Shown in pieces: positions 62,596-64,000 of a DNA stretch of 64,000 nucleotides. The stretch's first letter is position 1, and each line of letters opens with the position of its first letter. A program made the translations under genes and the position numbers. The notes beneath the pieces were generated by a model. It was not told where the DNA came from. It searched no databases and saw nothing but the letters and a program-made list of their open reading frames with translations. The DNA is from Comamonadaceae bacterium UBA4962 (lineage in GTDB: Bacteria > Pseudomonadota > Gammaproteobacteria > Burkholderiales > Burkholderiaceae_C), in NCBI GenBank assembly GCA_002397315.1, contig DHAE01000007.1, forward strand, positions 62,001-126,000, in the 5' to 3' direction.

Positions 62596-64000
62596 ATGAT
62601 TTCCTACCGATACGCACTGACCTCCATCGCCATGGCCGTCTGCCAGCTGGCGAGCGCACAGACCTCCACGTTCGGCGGCACACCCGCCACCAACGTGATC
62701 ACCGAGTCGGCGGGCGGCCCGTCCGCCGTCGGGACGGGCACGGCAGCCGCGGCACCGGCGCCCCTGCCTGCAGCCAGTGCCGCGGCCGAAGAAAGAACCA
62801 GCCAGCCCCGCATCCTGCGCGGCGATGACCGCGTGATCGCCGCGCCGGCCGCCGTCCCCCCGATCACCGGCCCCGCCATGACCTTCAGCTTCGAAGAGGC
62901 GCCGGTCGCGGAGGTGGTCCGCACGGTGCTGGGCGACATCGCCAAGGCGAACTACGTGCTGCATCCACCTTTGAACGGCACGGTGACGCTGTCCACGCGC
63001 AACCCGATTCCTCCAGACCAGGCCATGTTCCTGCTGGAGAGCGCGCTCCAGGCCAACGGCCTGTCGATGATCCGCGACGCGCGCGGCACCTACCACGTCG
63101 GCCGCCCCGACGCCCTGCGCGCCATCGGCGGCACGCTGCGCCAGTTCCGCAGCGGCGAGCCCCTGCCGCCCGGCAACGGTGCCGTGATCCTTCCGCTGCA
63201 GTACATCGGTGCGTCCGAGATGGCTGCCATCCTGCGTCCCATGGTGACGCCCGACGCGATCGTCCGCGTGGACAACCTGCGCAACCTGCTGGTGATGTCC
63301 GGTACCCGTACGCAGGCGGAAGCCTGGATGGACCTGGTGAACACCTTCGACGTGGACCTGCTCAAGGGCATGTCGGTGGGCGTCTTTCCGCTCAAATATG
63401 CCTCCGTGAAGGAAGTCGAGGCGGCGCTGAGAATCGTGAGCGGCGGGGGAGGCGCAGCCGCGCCGGGCGCGCAGGCAGGCGTGCCTCCGGGTGCCGCCGC
63501 CGCAGCGACGGCGGCGGCCGGGGCGAACCAGGCCAACGCCGCCCCTGCCATGCTCGGCGAAGGCAACCCCCTGTTCGGCGCGCTGCGCATCATGCCCATC
63601 GACCGGATCAACAGCATCCTCGTCGTGACCCCCCGTGCCGCCTACCTCGAAGAGGCACGCCGCTGGATCGAGAAACTCGACCAGCCCAGCGACAACGGCT
63701 CGGAGCCGCAGCTCTTCATCTACCACGTGCAAAACGGCAACGCCAAGCACCTGGCCGGGGTGCTGAGCGGCATCTTCGGCGGACAGAGCAGCGGCGGGGC
63801 GGTGGCGAACAGCGGCGTGGCGCCGGGTCTGGGTGGGGTGTCGTCCAACTCGTTCGGGCAGGGCAATGCGTTCGGCGGCGGCAGTTTCGGTTCGTCCGGG
63901 TTCGGTTCGTCGGGTTTCGGCTCCTCGGGATTCGGCAGTTCAGGCTTCGGCAGCGGTTCGGGCTTCGGCAACAGCTTCGGCTCCTCCGGCGGTTTCGGCA
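62596..64000 (+). CDS. gspD: Type II secretion outer-membrane secretin GspD (cut by window end)
   Basis: About 468 residues are visible from ATG 62596. A signal peptide (MISYRYALTSIAMAVCQLAS, then AQ) is followed by TSTFGG and an Ala/Pro linker, then the periplasmic N0 domain (MTFSFEEAPVAEVVRTVLGD, about 96-170), N1 (GAVILPLQYIGASEMAAIL), N2 (MSVGVFPLKYASVKEVEAAL) with a Gly/Ala insert near 285-315, and the beginning of N3 (LFIYHVQNGNAKHLAGVLSG). At about 395 a Gly/Ser/Phe-rich loop with FGSSG repeats begins and runs to the window end. The secretin barrel domain lies outside. Confidence 0.96.
   Translation, partial: MISYRYALTSIAMAVCQLASAQTSTFGGTPATNVITESAGGPSAVGTGTAAAAPAPLPAASAAAEERTSQPRILRGDDRVIAAPAAVPPITGPAMTFSFEEAPVAEVVRTVLGDIAKANYVLHPPLNGTVTLSTRNPIPPDQAMFLLESALQANGLSMIRDARGTYHVGRPDALRAIGGTLRQFRSGEPLPPGNGAVILPLQYIGASEMAAILRPMVTPDAIVRVDNLRNLLVMSGTRTQAEAWMDLVNTFDVDLLKGMSVGVFPLKYASVKEVEAALRIVSGGGGAAAPGAQAGVPPGAAAAATAAAGANQANAAPAMLGEGNPLFGALRIMPIDRINSILVVTPRAAYLEEARRWIEKLDQPSDNGSEPQLFIYHVQNGNAKHLAGVLSGIFGGQSSGGAVANSGVAPGLGGVSSNSFGQGNAFGGGSFGSSGFGSSGFGSSGFGSSGFGSGSGFGNSFGSSGGFG
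63886..63945 (+). repeat. FGSSG coding repeat in GspD, four 15-bp units
   Basis: Four consecutive units encode Phe-Gly-Ser-Ser-Gly (63886, 63901, 63916, 63931). The codons differ between units (TCG, TCC, AGT, TCA for Ser; GGG, GGT, GGA, GGC for Gly) while the peptide is constant. The flanks continue with FGGG, FGSG and FGNS variants to the window end. Confidence 0.9.

Overview
The window is very GC-rich (visibly near 70 percent), densely packed and in ordinary chromosomal style. Gene content and order (fabA-fabB, glyQ-glyS, corC-lnt, rbs cluster, gsp cluster with an XpsN/GspC-like gene before gspD, a TctC/Bug-type binding protein) point to a betaproteobacterium of the Comamonadaceae, most likely Acidovorax or a close relative. 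That assignment is inference from memory of gene content; no rRNA is present to confirm it. I see no tRNA, rRNA, CRISPR array, insertion sequence, integrase or phage gene.

Layout. 1-2.2 kb: a cut MarC membrane protein, a ROK sugar kinase and a tiny XRE regulator. 2.2-6.3 kb: a trehalose operon read leftward, otsB - GH15 hydrolase - otsA. 6.4-15.4 kb: housekeeping and unlinked genes (thioredoxin 2, CCA-adding enzyme, a lineage protein, a GST, a membrane diguanylate cyclase, 5-formyl-THF cyclo-ligase, soluble lytic transglycosylase, an MBL hydrolase). 15.5-22 kb: a complete ribose operon read leftward, rbsB-A-C-R-K-D, with its LacI-type repressor inside the operon and an overlapping double palindromic operator upstream of rbsB. 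22-26 kb: a secreted protein of unknown function, an acyl-CoA ligase and a lipase-like hydrolase. 26.6-29.7 kb: phenylalanine/tyrosine catabolism (phhA, hppD) with a Bug-type binding protein between. 29.9-32.5 kb: secreted lipase, its foldase and a divergent Lrp regulator. 32.7-49.6 kb: GNAT acetyltransferase, corC-lnt, a LysR/asparaginase divergent pair, fabA-fabB, glyQ-glyS, gmhB-plsC-metallopeptidase, rhodanese, a BON-LysM protein, coaX and a TetR/TPR pair. 50.5-54.0 kb: dTDP-rhamnose operon rfbB-D-A-C. 54.2 kb to the end: a type II secretion operon gspE-F-G-H-I-J-K-L-M-(C/N-like)-D, with gspD cut by the window end.

How the parts fit. Lipase plus foldase is a textbook class of type II secretion cargo, and the secretion operon is in the same window, though 24 kb away. 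gmhB (heptose), rfbBDAC (rhamnose), lnt, plsC and the fab genes all feed the cell envelope. The ribose, trehalose and aromatic amino acid modules are each self-contained. Many junctions are 1-8 bp overlaps, so translational coupling is the rule.

Nothing here is clearly a new defence or mobile system. The observations I rate highest are a shared [A/S]TFGG peptide motif in the periplasmic parts of three different type II secretion proteins together with FGSSG repeats in GspD, the double rbs operator with a hairpin between rbsB and rbsA, a 9-bp-arm palindrome between the lipase and lrp, a T-N11-A palindrome between lysR and the asparaginase, and a strongly structured intergenic region beside the cyclo-ligase gene.
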